Shown piece by piece: positions 1-7,861 of a stretch of DNA of 30,448 nucleotides. The translations under genes and the position numbers were made by a program. Under the pieces are notes generated by a model that saw only the letters and a list, made by a program, of their open reading frames with translations, was not told the DNA's origin and ran no database searches. The stretch spans positions 1 to 30,448 of IMG/VR virus record IMGVR_UViG_3300008735_000069. One strand, 5' to 3'. The DNA is from a virus. Numbering within the stretch: the stretch's first letter is position 1; each line of letters starts with the position of its first letter.

Positions 1-1677
1 TCTATTAAATTTCAAATTTCTAATGTTGAAACTTCCGTTTCTTCGTTTCCTCAATTTACATTAAGTATTCGTAATGCGAATGATGATGATCGGCGTCCGG
101 AAATTTTAGAATCGTATGCTAATATAAGTCTTGATCCTAATGAACCTAACTATATCGCAAGAGCGATTGGGGATCGTAGAGTAACTTATGACTTAACGCA
201 AGATCCGCCTGAGTTGCTTTTTGATGGTGACTATCCCAATAAGTCTAAGTTGGTAAGAGTCGAAATGAATACCGGTGGATATCCCGATGACTCTAGGCCC
301 GCGGGTTTTAGAGGTGTTGGTTCTATTCTTGCACAAACAGGTGGTCCTGCGCAGGGAATTGAACTCTCGGCCGGTTTATCTGGTGGTTTGACAGCTACAG
401 TCGCTTCATTACCTACGGTGACTAACCAAGTTCGTGACGGTGTTGTTGATAAGGTCAAGGTGATGGGTATTAACTTTGCATCGCCTGGTGTTAGTGATAG
501 ACTTAAGAAGACGGTTACTTCGGCTTCGGGTAGTACTACTGCTGATAATGGTATGTTATTCCTTTCCACTACTGGTGAATTGGGTGTTACGGGTGAAAAC
601 GTAGAAGATGATACTCCGGTAACGCCTGCAGATTTTACAGTTGTTAACATGGTTAGCTCTAACTCTGGTAACTTCGTTAATTCTTCTACACGCCGTTGTC
701 AAGGTTTGGAAGACAATGAAGCGCTGAAGTTTGTTGCCCCTGTGTTTAGTGGTTGGGATGGTTACGATCCTCGTAGTAATATGTTGACCATTCAAGATAC
801 GGGTACTGTTTCGGGTGATTTTGATGTAGCAAGAAAAACATTAGCTAATCCCGAAGAGGTTGAGTTTAATCTGTTGGCCGTTCCTGGTATTACTTCTTCC
901 GGCGCTGGCACACCGATTAATAACTTCCTTAATATGGTTGAGCAACGTGCTGATTCTTTCTTACTCATTGACTTAGCTAATTCTACTGCGACTGGTTCTG
1001 GTTTGGGCTTATCGGTTAGTAACGCGCAAGATCAAGCTGGTAAGTTTGATTCTAGTTACGGCGCTACTTATTATCCGTGGGTTAGAATTAATGATAGTGA
1101 AAATAATCGTCTTGTTTGGGTACCGCCTTCGGTAGAAATCATGGGTGCATATGCATTCAATGATAGAGTGGGTCAACCTTGGTTCGCACCGGCTGGCTTT
1201 AATCGTGGTGGTTTGGAAAGAGTATTGGAAGTTAGAAGAAGATTGACACAGACACAACGTGATAATCTTTACAATAACACTCCAGGCGTTAATCCTATCG
1301 CTACATTCCCAGGCCAAGGTATTGTTATCTTTGGTCAGAAGACGCTACAGAAGAAGCAATCTGTATTGGATAGAGTGAATGTTCGTAGAATGATGTTGAC
1401 GGTTAGAAAGACAATCTCTAGAATGTCTCGTAACTTCGTCTTTGAAGCTAATAACGCAGCTACAAGAAGTGCATTGTTGAACATGGTTAATAACTATCTT
1501 GGTTCGGTTCAAGCGGCCAATGGTATTAACGAGTTCAGAGCTTCTATTGCTGAAGGCGCTGATTTAGTGGACAGAAATGTTATCAAGGGTAAGATTTTCC
1601 TCAAGCCGACATCGGTTGCTGAAATTATTATCTTTGACTTTACACTTACTCCGCAGGGTGCATCGTTTAGTGAGTAA
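1..1677 (+). CDS. Contractile tail sheath protein (T4 gp18-like), 5' end missing
   Basis: This is the outer tail cylinder that contracts to drive the tube into the host. The frame is open from base 1, so the gene begins before the window; the ATG at 214 is internal. 558 residues are visible, against about 659 for T4 gp18. The first residues read FTLSIRNANDDDRRPEIL, then SLDPNEPNYIARAIGD, a typical conserved N-terminal sheath stretch. The C-terminal half carries the usual sheath signature: QPWFAPAGFNRGGL, then FPGQGIVIFGQKTLQ, then DRVNVRRMMLTVRKTI. The middle (roughly visible residues 90-330) is less conserved and is where sheath proteins carry surface-exposed insertions. It is followed by a strong hairpin and then the tube gene, the usual sheath-tube order. 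The family call is secure; the missing start is certain. Confidence 0.96.
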   Translation, partial: SIKFQISNVETSVSSFPQFTLSIRNANDDDRRPEILESYANISLDPNEPNYIARAIGDRRVTYDLTQDPPELLFDGDYPNKSKLVRVEMNTGGYPDDSRPAGFRGVGSILAQTGGPAQGIELSAGLSGGLTATVASLPTVTNQVRDGVVDKVKVMGINFASPGVSDRLKKTVTSASGSTTADNGMLFLSTTGELGVTGENVEDDTPVTPADFTVVNMVSSNSGNFVNSSTRRCQGLEDNEALKFVAPVFSGWDGYDPRSNMLTIQDTGTVSGDFDVARKTLANPEEVEFNLLAVPGITSSGAGTPINNFLNMVEQRADSFLLIDLANSTATGSGLGLSVSNAQDQAGKFDSSYGATYYPWVRINDSENNRLVWVPPSVEIMGAYAFNDRVGQPWFAPAGFNRGGLERVLEVRRRLTQTQRDNLYNNTPGVNPIATFPGQGIVIFGQKTLQKKQSVLDRVNVRRMMLTVRKTISRMSRNFVFEANNAATRSALLNMVNNYLGSVQAANGINEFRASIAEGADLVDRNVIKGKIFLKPTSVAEIIIFDFTLTPQGASFSE

Positions 1678-1686
1678 TTAAATTAA

Positions 1687-1720
1687 GTGTGGGGAGGAAA
1701 ACAAAATTTCTTCCCTACAC
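1687..1720 (+). terminator. Strong hairpin after the sheath gene, terminator-like
   Basis: A 14-bp stem (1687-1700 with 1707-1720, two G-U pairs) closes a 6-base loop ACAAAA. It starts 9 bases after the sheath stop codon. It is followed by ATATTTATCTTA, not a clean T-run, so it could be an intrinsic terminator of reduced strength, an attenuator, or a 3'-end stabiliser that lets sheath and tube mRNA levels differ. Confidence 0.6.
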
Positions 1721-1728
1721 ATATTTAT
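1721..1728 (+). promoter_or_regulatory. ATATTTAT box between sheath and tube genes
   Basis: ATATTTAT directly follows the hairpin and lies about 40 bases before the tube start. Similar boxes lie in the other four larger gaps of the window. A role as part of a phage late promoter is a guess; the exact T4 late -10 (TATAAATA) is not present here in the + orientation. Confidence 0.25.
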
Positions 1729-1767
1729 CTTAGGAACAATTATTTCTGAGATTAATGGAGAATTAGA

Positions 1768-2262
1768 ATGGCTGAAGTTAGACCCGTAAATCAGATGCTT
1801 GCGGATACTTTTGAACCCAAACGAAGTAATAGGTGGTTTTTTGAATTTGCTGAAGATGTCATTCCGCAGTTTGTAGCGAAAACATTTGCGCGTCCTACTT
1901 TTACTCAAGACGCTGTTGTTATTGATTATATTAATAGCAAGAGATATTTAGCTGGTAAGTTTGAGTGGGGTACGGTGGCGATGACGCTTCACGATCCTAT
2001 TGCACCTTCGGCTTCGCAGAAAGTTATGGAGTGGGCGAGGTTAGCTCACGAAACAATTTCTGGTCGTGATGGGTATGCGGCTTTTTATAAGAAGGATTTT
2101 TCTTTGAAGCTGATGGACCCCGTTGGTGTTACAGTTGAACAGTGGGATATTAAGGGCGCTTATATTACAGATGCCGATTTTGGCGGTTTGGATTACACAA
2201 GTGGTGAGCCGGTAGAAATTTCTCTTACGGTTCGTCCCGATGAGTGCATTCTGAGATACTAA
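1768..2262 (+). CDS. Tail tube protein (T4 gp19-like)
   Basis: This is the inner tube subunit that forms the DNA channel inside the sheath. At 164 residues it matches T4 gp19 (163). Recognisable family segments are residues around 45-70 (FTQDAVVIDYINSKRYLAG followed by KFEWGTVAMTLHDPI), the following APSASQKVMEWARL, and the C-terminal half LKLMDPVGVTVEQWDIKGA followed by FGGLDYTSGEPVEISLTVRP. The start is supported by ATGGAG at 1755-1760, seven bases before the ATG. It lies directly after the sheath gene, the standard order, and is separated from it by a hairpin. Nothing looks truncated. Confidence 0.96.
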   Translation: MAEVRPVNQMLADTFEPKRSNRWFFEFAEDVIPQFVAKTFARPTFTQDAVVIDYINSKRYLAGKFEWGTVAMTLHDPIAPSASQKVMEWARLAHETISGRDGYAAFYKKDFSLKLMDPVGVTVEQWDIKGAYITDADFGGLDYTSGEPVEISLTVRPDECILRY

Positions 2263-2300
2263 GACTTGTAGTTTATTTATAACTGATAGTTTATTAAAAT

Positions 2301-2324
2301 TTCTTGTAACTATACAAGAAGGAG
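2301..2324 (+). promoter_or_regulatory. Hairpin abutting the ribosome binding site of the assembly gene
   Basis: TTCTTGTA (2301-2308) pairs perfectly with TACAAGAA (2313-2320) around a 4-base loop. The next bases are the GGAG ribosome binding site (2321-2324), nine bases before the ATG at 2334. Such placement could modulate translation. The T-rich run after GGAG also allows a weak terminator reading. Confidence 0.35.
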
Positions 2325-2333
2325 TTTTATTTT

Positions 2334-3248
2334 ATGGCTGAACAAAATAAAGCCACTGTTGAGTTTGAAAATGACGAAGCAGTTGCTGAAGAAATACGTA
2401 CAGACATAAACCCGCAAGATATCGTTCAGAACCCTTCTGAGTATGCCGAACAAATGGCTGCTCAGAGAGGCTCTGAGATTGATAAGATGGCGGGTTTTAC
2501 TGTACCTCGCGATTATGTAATTCTACCCTCTAAGGGTAGAGTTTATTCAGTTGAATCTCCCCTATATAATATGGAAGAAATTGAAGTTAGGCATCTTACT
2601 GCTGCCGATGAAGATATTTTGACCTCTAGAGCTTTATTAAGAAGCGGAAAAGCTATTGACACTTTATTAGATAATGTAATAATTAATAAAAGTATTAGGT
2701 CCGAAGAATTAGTTTCAGGTGATAAGAATGCTATTATGACTTTTTTGAGAATAACGGGGTATGGTCCCGAATATAATATTGAGATTTCTTGTCCGGGCTG
2801 TGGTGAAGATTCTAAGGCTGAATTTGATCTTACCCAACTTAATATGAATATGTTAGATGTAAATCCAGTTGGCGAAGGGCTAAATAGGTTTGAATTTAAG
2901 ATGCCTTCGGGAACCATTATTCATTTTAAATTTCTCACAAGTAAAGAAGAAAAGATCATTTCTGATGAACAAGATAGAATTAAGAAGATGACTAATTCTC
3001 CTTTGGATCATAATATTACATTGCGATTACAGCATCAACTTATTTCCATAGATGGTAATGAAGACCCAACATATATTCAAAACTATATTAATGTAATGAA
3101 TGTTAGAGATTCCCGTGCATTTAGAAAATATTTTGATGAAGTTGAACCAGATGTTATTATGAAACAGAAGTTTACATGCGCTTTATGCGGCCATGGCGAG
3201 GAGGTGGACATACCGGTTACGGTAGACTTCTTTTGGCCTGACGACTAG
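2334..3248 (+). CDS. Baseplate/tail assembly protein (T4_baseplate, gp26/gp51-like), upstream frame
   Basis: The 304-residue product lies between the tube and tape-measure genes, where contractile-tail phages keep their tape-measure chaperone or hub-assembly gene. The N-terminal 55 residues are acidic and probably flexible. The folded part begins near FTVPRDYVILPSKGRVY and continues with EIEVRHLTAADEDILTSR, which resembles the T4 gp26/gp51-type baseplate family. Two CxxC pairs, C153/C156 (SCPGCGE) and C282/C285 (TCALCGHGEE), look like the two halves of one zinc ribbon. The frame stops at TAG 3246-3248, but a conserved-looking reading frame continues at once in the +1 frame to 3474. The GGAG site at 2321 supports the start. 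The exact T4 equivalent (gp26 or gp51) is not certain. Confidence 0.7.
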   Translation: MAEQNKATVEFENDEAVAEEIRTDINPQDIVQNPSEYAEQMAAQRGSEIDKMAGFTVPRDYVILPSKGRVYSVESPLYNMEEIEVRHLTAADEDILTSRALLRSGKAIDTLLDNVIINKSIRSEELVSGDKNAIMTFLRITGYGPEYNIEISCPGCGEDSKAEFDLTQLNMNMLDVNPVGEGLNRFEFKMPSGTIIHFKFLTSKEEKIISDEQDRIKKMTNSPLDHNITLRLQHQLISIDGNEDPTYIQNYINVMNVRDSRAFRKYFDEVEPDVIMKQKFTCALCGHGEEVDIPVTVDFFWPDD

Positions 3249-3474
3249 TCATAAAGATTATATTTGGGAAGAAGTTTTTGTTTGTGTTTATCATGGTCAT
3301 TTAACTTTTGTGGATGCATACAATATGCCCATTCATCGGCGTAAATGGTGGATAAGACAAATTAATGATATAGCTGATAAACAACAACGCCAACAAAACG
3401 AAGTAGTAAGAATGCCAAAGGCCGCACAAACTGGCGCTTCCTCATCATTGAGGGCTAGAGCAGTTGGTCGTTAA
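3226..3474 (+). CDS. Downstream frame of the assembly gene, probably made by +1 frameshift
   Basis: This frame is open from just after a stop at 3223-3225 to TAA at 3472-3474 and overlaps the end of the upstream gene by 23 bases. It has no ATG until 3325, yet protein-like sequence begins well before that: HKDYIWEEVFVCVYHGHLTF, then VDAYNMPIHRRKWWIRQIND, then a Gln/Arg-rich tail. The pattern 'DAYNMP..RRKWWI' is like the helical domain in the second frame of many tail assembly chaperones. UUU-U at 3231-3234 allows the P-site tRNA to slip forward one base just before the upstream stop, giving a fusion of 300 + 79 = 379 residues. The alternatives are a CTG start at 3238, a GTG at 3310, or the ATG at 3325, which would leave only 49 residues. 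Translation by frameshift is inference; the open frame is direct. Confidence 0.7.
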   Translation, partial: TSFGLTTSHKDYIWEEVFVCVYHGHLTFVDAYNMPIHRRKWWIRQINDIADKQQRQQNEVVRMPKAAQTGASSSLRARAVGR

Positions 3475-3480
3475 ATATTG

Positions 3481-3510
3481 TCCCTTCACTTAATTTTTAA
3501 AGTGAAGGGA
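3481..3510 (+). terminator. Hairpin after the assembly gene, terminator-like
   Basis: TCCCTTCACTT (3481-3491) pairs perfectly with AAGTGAAGGGA (3500-3510), an 11-bp stem with an 8-base loop, starting 6 bases after the stop at 3474. TATTTATTTATG follows, so there is no uninterrupted T-run. It sits before the small basic gene and the tape measure and may reduce read-through into them. Confidence 0.6.
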
Positions 3511-3543
3511 TATTTATTTATGTAGCAACCTATATGGAGAAAA

Positions 3544-3846
3544 ATGATGAAGAAAAATAAAACAAATGAGGGTACTGGCGGCTATTATGATGTACCTTTT
3601 GATGAGCCAGAAAGCGGTTTAAAACAAATGGCTAAAGGCGCATTAATGGGTCTTGGTGTTGTTGGAGCTATTAGTTGGTTAGAGAAACATGGTGACACTT
3701 TACATGATAAACGCAATAAAGAAGAATTAAAAAAAGTAAAAAAGAGTTTAAAGGGGTATAAGTTTTCCAAAGCTCAATTAGATAAAAAAAATAAAGAAGG
3801 TATGAAATTAAAAGATGTACTTTCTAAGCTTTGGATGGGTAACTAA
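3544..3846 (+). CDS. Small basic protein of unknown function before the tape measure
   Basis: The 100-residue product is not recognised. The first 25 residues are polar. Residues 26-46 hold a Gly/Ala-rich, moderately hydrophobic stretch (QMAKGALMGLGVVGAISWLE) that could be an amphipathic helix or a weak membrane segment. The rest is strongly Lys-rich and looks helical (KKVKKSLKGYKFSK and so on). Two ATG codons are adjacent at 3544 and 3547; GGAG at 3535-3538 favours the first. It ends 13 bases before the tape measure, so it is probably co-translated with it. Position and charge suggest a tail-assembly partner or a minor internal tail protein, but that is inference only. Confidence 0.6.
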   Translation: MMKKNKTNEGTGGYYDVPFDEPESGLKQMAKGALMGLGVVGAISWLEKHGDTLHDKRNKEELKKVKKSLKGYKFSKAQLDKKNKEGMKLKDVLSKLWMGN

Positions 3847-3859
3847 ATAGAGATTTTGA

Positions 3860-6800
3860 ATGGCTGATGATATTGCCTCACAATTAGAAGGTGCAGTTGA
3901 ATCTTTAGGAAGATTTAGAGATAGTCTTGAAGATAGCAACATTAGAATGGGTAATGCCTCTTCTATTGAAGCCAAAATAAATAAACTTGAAGTTGATAAA
4001 CTAAACCTTCTGCAAAAGGCGAATAAAGCGGAAGGTAAGCGTCTAAAAGATCTCGGTAAGGGTATGGGTGCTGCGGTAAAGGGTATGGGTGCGCTTGCTA
4101 AGAAATTAGGTATTGTTGGTGGTATATTAACAGCTTTCCAAGGTTTTGTTAATGTAGTATTAAAGGCTAATAAACACGCTGCATTAATGTCTAAATTAAT
4201 GGGCGACACCCGACAAGCTACCGATGGACTCCGAAAACAAGCCACTAATGTAGCTAGCGAATTTTATGCGATGGGTATGACTCTCGCAGATTCGGTTAAA
4301 TCTGCAGCTGCACTTGCTCAAGAATTTGGTCAAGCCTCCAGAGTTAGCGATCAAATGATAAAACAAGTTGGCCAAATGAATAAAGCGTTTGGGGTTTCTG
4401 TTCAAGAAGGCGCTAATTTTGAAGAGTCATTAGAGAGAGCTAGGGTTAATAGTCAAGAGATATTAGACTCTATAATTAAAACTGGTACTGTTGCCGGTGG
4501 TAATCTTGGTGTAGCGATGAGAGATGTGGTAAAAAACTCTCAAATGATTCCTCTTTATACTCAACGAGGTTTGGATAATTTTACAAGTATGGTTACGACA
4601 GCTACCACTTTGGGTACGAGCATAGATAAAATAGCTGCTGTTGGTGAAAGTTTTATTGATGTAAATGATGTAGCAGAAAATATCAATCAAACTGCTCAAG
4701 TTTTAGGGCAAGGATTTGCTGATGCTTTGCCATCAGTGATGAAAATGGTAGAGATGAGTAATAACTTTCAAGATGTAGAGTTAATGGATGCGGTTGCCAA
4801 GGCCGCGGCCGGACAATTAGAAGTAACTGATAAGGGGTTGCAAATTACCCGTATAGAGCTTCAGCGATTATCTAAACATTTTGGTGGAGATCAAGAATTA
4901 GCCCGAAGGGCGGTTATGAATGCTGCTTATCGTGAAGAATTGATAGAAAAAAGCATTTATAATCAGCAGCAAATTGAAGATATGAGCGCGGCTGAGTTAG
5001 AGGCTAGAAACGATATTACGCGTAACATTCTAAAAGAGCATAAAATAAAGGGGGATTTAATAACATTAAGTCGGAAGACGGAACAGGTGACCGCGAAAAC
5101 AAAAATGTCTGAAGATCAGATTACAGCCGAAATCGAAAAAAGATACCAAAAACGAATAGCCTCCGAAAAAACAATGGAGGACATTATAGCAGACTCTATG
5201 ACGGTTATGCAAAAGCTTGAAAAATTAATGAATCAAATAATAGCCCCATTAGAAGATGCTATCTCTGAAGTTTTTAACGAAGCTTTCATTAAGGATATGG
5301 AAGATTCATTAAAGGTCGTTGGTGAAACATTAAAAAATATCTTTACGATTGACACCAATGCAATAGGTAGAACAATGGAAGAGGATGCAAAGAAAACCGG
5401 TGGAAGTGGTTTTGGTGCTGGACTTCAAGCTATTGCTGATCAAATATCTACTCGGTTCGCGGCGGCTTTTAATATTACGAATGATGGAAAAGTTATAACA
5501 AGTTTTGGTGGGTTAATGGATTATGGGGCTGCAAAATTTATTGCGTATATGGAAGATAAAACCGAAGTTTTGGGTAATATATTTGCTAAAATAATGCGGT
5601 CTGCATGGAAACAGATTGTGGGTCCAGGTGGCATTGGCACTGGCGGCATGGAGCTGCCCGAAATGCCCGAAGCTTCGCCAGCGAAACCTCCCGACAAAGA
5701 AGGTTATAACACAATTCAAGTAGGTAATCAATGGATACAAGTGCCCAAAACAGATATATCGGAAGGAGTTACAGTAACAGCTCCGGAAGGTGGTTTCAAG
5801 GCCAAAGGTTGGGCGGGTGGCGCACATAGAGCTATCGTTGGTGAAGCAGGTGCAGAAGTTGGTATAACAAGAAATGCGTTAAGAGAGTTAGCTTCTGCTG
5901 GAATACCAGGATATGCGAATGGTGGAACCTTTGTTTCTGATTTAATTACTAATCGTGAAGGATTAACTCAAGCCACGGGAAGTGGAGTAGCGCGCGATCA
6001 AAGACAACAAGCGGCTGATGCCGCAGGCGAAGCATACAGAAACAGAATTAGAACCCATGAACAAGATTTTCTTAATATACCTAGAGACATACATGATGTA
6101 TGGGGCCGTTCAGCCAAAGAATTTTTTATTACTTACCCTGCTGTTGTTGACGAAGCGATTGGTACTGCTTTTAGACAAGCTGGACCGGTGGCTGAAGGTC
6201 TTTACAATTCGGTATTTTCGGGATTTCAAGCTTACTCTAGGGCAGAATTGTCGGGGGCAAGTCCCGCTGCTGCTAGAAGATTGATGTATCAACATATGGC
6301 TGCGGAAGGATTAAAGAAGAATGGTATTATAGACCAAAGCTTAAAAAAGATGACAGCCATGCAAGCTGATTTACTTAAAGAAGGTAGGAAACAAAATATA
6401 TTAACTCAAGGCGGTAATGCATTATTAGGTGGAATTAAGGGTGGTTTGGCTGCAGCTGCGGGAGTTATTGCGGCTGGTGGATCACGCGAGCAAGCTCAAG
6501 AAATGGCTAAGAGAGGGTTGATTGGTGGAATAATAAAGGATGTTACTGGCCAATTTGGTCAAGCTGATGAAGGTTTCTTAAGTACTATGAATGTTTTAGG
6601 AATGTTAACCGGCTCAACACCGATGCCTCCATACGCTGGTAAAGATGCTGGCGCTATGATAGCCACTGCTTTAAGTAGAACAGAACAAACTTTTCAAGCG
6701 CAGGGTAGGGGATTGGGTTGGGGTGGTGCTAATGCGCAAGGTCGTGTTTATAATTCTCCACACTTAGCTATGGTTGGTGAAGGTAGTCAAAATGAAATAA

Positions 6801-7852
6801 TTGTACCTACTGAAAGAATACGAAAAGGATTGCCGATTAATGCTGGTGTAGCGAGGGAGTTAGCGTCTATTGGAGTTCCAGGATATTTTACAGGTGGATT
6901 TTTTAGCAGTGATCCAAATGCTAATAAATGGGGTAGTACACAAGGAATGGTTGGTTTTGGCGGCAAATATGCTGGTGGAAGCGATTGGGCTGGTAGTCGT
7001 GGTGGTGCCGCCATACATAATGTTAAAACGGGTGCGGGGACTAGTTTAGCTACGGCAGGTTTATCATTCGCACAATCTTATATGCAACATGGCGATGCCG
7101 GACTGGCTACGGGTCAAGCACTTGGTGCTGGTCTTGGAATGGCTGCTTCTGCAGCTCTCACACCTTTCCTTGGTCCTTTCGCCCCATTAGCTGGTGGTTT
7201 AATTGGATCTTTTGTAGGAAATAAGTTAGGTGGAATGTTGGCTTATAAACCCGATTATAAGGGGGCAAGATCAAGAGCAATTAAAAATTTAGAACAGCAT
7301 GTAATGACAAAAGGTAAGTTTATGCACGGTGCGCCTCCTGGTATATCAAGTCAAATTACTCAAGCTATAGCAGGTAAAGGTGGAAAATATCCAAGCGAAA
7401 AGGCGATGAAAAATTTAGTGAGCGAAGTGAGTAACAATCCCGTTCTTGCGTATGGTTTTGGCCCTGACACTCCAGCTACTTTACTTCTTTCTTTACTTTC
7501 GGGTAATTTAGATAATACTGCTGAAGAAACTCAAGCCTACGCTAAATTTAATAGAGCTTTTTATGGCGCAACACCAATGGCTAAAGGTGGTATTGTTACT
7601 AAACCCACTAATGCTATTGTTGGTGAAGCTGGTCCCGAAGCTGTTATTCCATTAGATCAACATAGCGGTTATGCCAGTAGACAACAAATGCAAGATCAAA
7701 AAGATATTATTGGTGAATTAAGAAAACAGAACCAACAGATGGGAATGTTTATTAAAAACATGGGCGATGCTAAGACGGTTCTTCAAGTTGACGGTAGACA
7801 ACTAGCAGAAACAGTTGGTCAAAATATGTATGATATCAACACTGGAATGTAG
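3860..7852 (+). CDS. Tail tape measure protein
   Basis: The 1330-residue protein sets tail length and occupies the tube lumen before DNA ejection. The evidence is its size, long helical stretches, position after the assembly chaperone, Gly/Ala-rich hydrophobic segments (about residues 76-115, 848-874 and 1079-1132) and the typical tape-measure signature near the C-terminus, GGIVTKPTNAIVGEAGPEAV (residues about 1243-1262). Related versions of that signature occur twice more, at residues 651-691 and 967-1015. A short tandem duplication (KGMGA twice) is near residue 70. T4 gp29 has 590 residues, so this is a much longer protein. The ATG at 3860 has only a weak ribosome site (AGAGATTTTGA); no better start is near. 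Family call is secure; the roles of individual segments are not. Confidence 0.93.
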   Translation: MADDIASQLEGAVESLGRFRDSLEDSNIRMGNASSIEAKINKLEVDKLNLLQKANKAEGKRLKDLGKGMGAAVKGMGALAKKLGIVGGILTAFQGFVNVVLKANKHAALMSKLMGDTRQATDGLRKQATNVASEFYAMGMTLADSVKSAAALAQEFGQASRVSDQMIKQVGQMNKAFGVSVQEGANFEESLERARVNSQEILDSIIKTGTVAGGNLGVAMRDVVKNSQMIPLYTQRGLDNFTSMVTTATTLGTSIDKIAAVGESFIDVNDVAENINQTAQVLGQGFADALPSVMKMVEMSNNFQDVELMDAVAKAAAGQLEVTDKGLQITRIELQRLSKHFGGDQELARRAVMNAAYREELIEKSIYNQQQIEDMSAAELEARNDITRNILKEHKIKGDLITLSRKTEQVTAKTKMSEDQITAEIEKRYQKRIASEKTMEDIIADSMTVMQKLEKLMNQIIAPLEDAISEVFNEAFIKDMEDSLKVVGETLKNIFTIDTNAIGRTMEEDAKKTGGSGFGAGLQAIADQISTRFAAAFNITNDGKVITSFGGLMDYGAAKFIAYMEDKTEVLGNIFAKIMRSAWKQIVGPGGIGTGGMELPEMPEASPAKPPDKEGYNTIQVGNQWIQVPKTDISEGVTVTAPEGGFKAKGWAGGAHRAIVGEAGAEVGITRNALRELASAGIPGYANGGTFVSDLITNREGLTQATGSGVARDQRQQAADAAGEAYRNRIRTHEQDFLNIPRDIHDVWGRSAKEFFITYPAVVDEAIGTAFRQAGPVAEGLYNSVFSGFQAYSRAELSGASPAAARRLMYQHMAAEGLKKNGIIDQSLKKMTAMQADLLKEGRKQNILTQGGNALLGGIKGGLAAAAGVIAAGGSREQAQEMAKRGLIGGIIKDVTGQFGQADEGFLSTMNVLGMLTGSTPMPPYAGKDAGAMIATALSRTEQTFQAQGRGLGWGGANAQGRVYNSPHLAMVGEGSQNEIIVPTERIRKGLPINAGVARELASIGVPGYFTGGFFSSDPNANKWGSTQGMVGFGGKYAGGSDWAGSRGGAAIHNVKTGAGTSLATAGLSFAQSYMQHGDAGLATGQALGAGLGMAASAALTPFLGPFAPLAGGLIGSFVGNKLGGMLAYKPDYKGARSRAIKNLEQHVMTKGKFMHGAPPGISSQITQAIAGKGGKYPSEKAMKNLVSEVSNNPVLAYGFGPDTPATLLLSLLSGNLDNTAEETQAYAKFNRAFYGATPMAKGGIVTKPTNAIVGEAGPEAVIPLDQHSGYASRQQMQDQKDIIGELRKQNQQMGMFIKNMGDAKTVLQVDGRQLAETVGQNMYDINTGM

Positions 7853-7861
7853 AGATAATTA

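Noticed and set aside
214-1677. ATG at 214 as the start of the sheath gene
   Set aside because: The same frame is open from base 1 and its translation before 214 carries conserved sheath sequence, so the gene is cut by the window edge.
3325-3474. Independent 49-residue gene starting at ATG 3325
   Set aside because: Protein-like sequence in the same frame extends about 25 codons before this ATG, and no ribosome site is near it, so a frameshift product is the better reading.
6018-6284. 88-codon + strand frame inside the tape measure gene
   Set aside because: Leu-rich out-of-frame reading inside a long coding gene; no ribosome site and no plausible domain.
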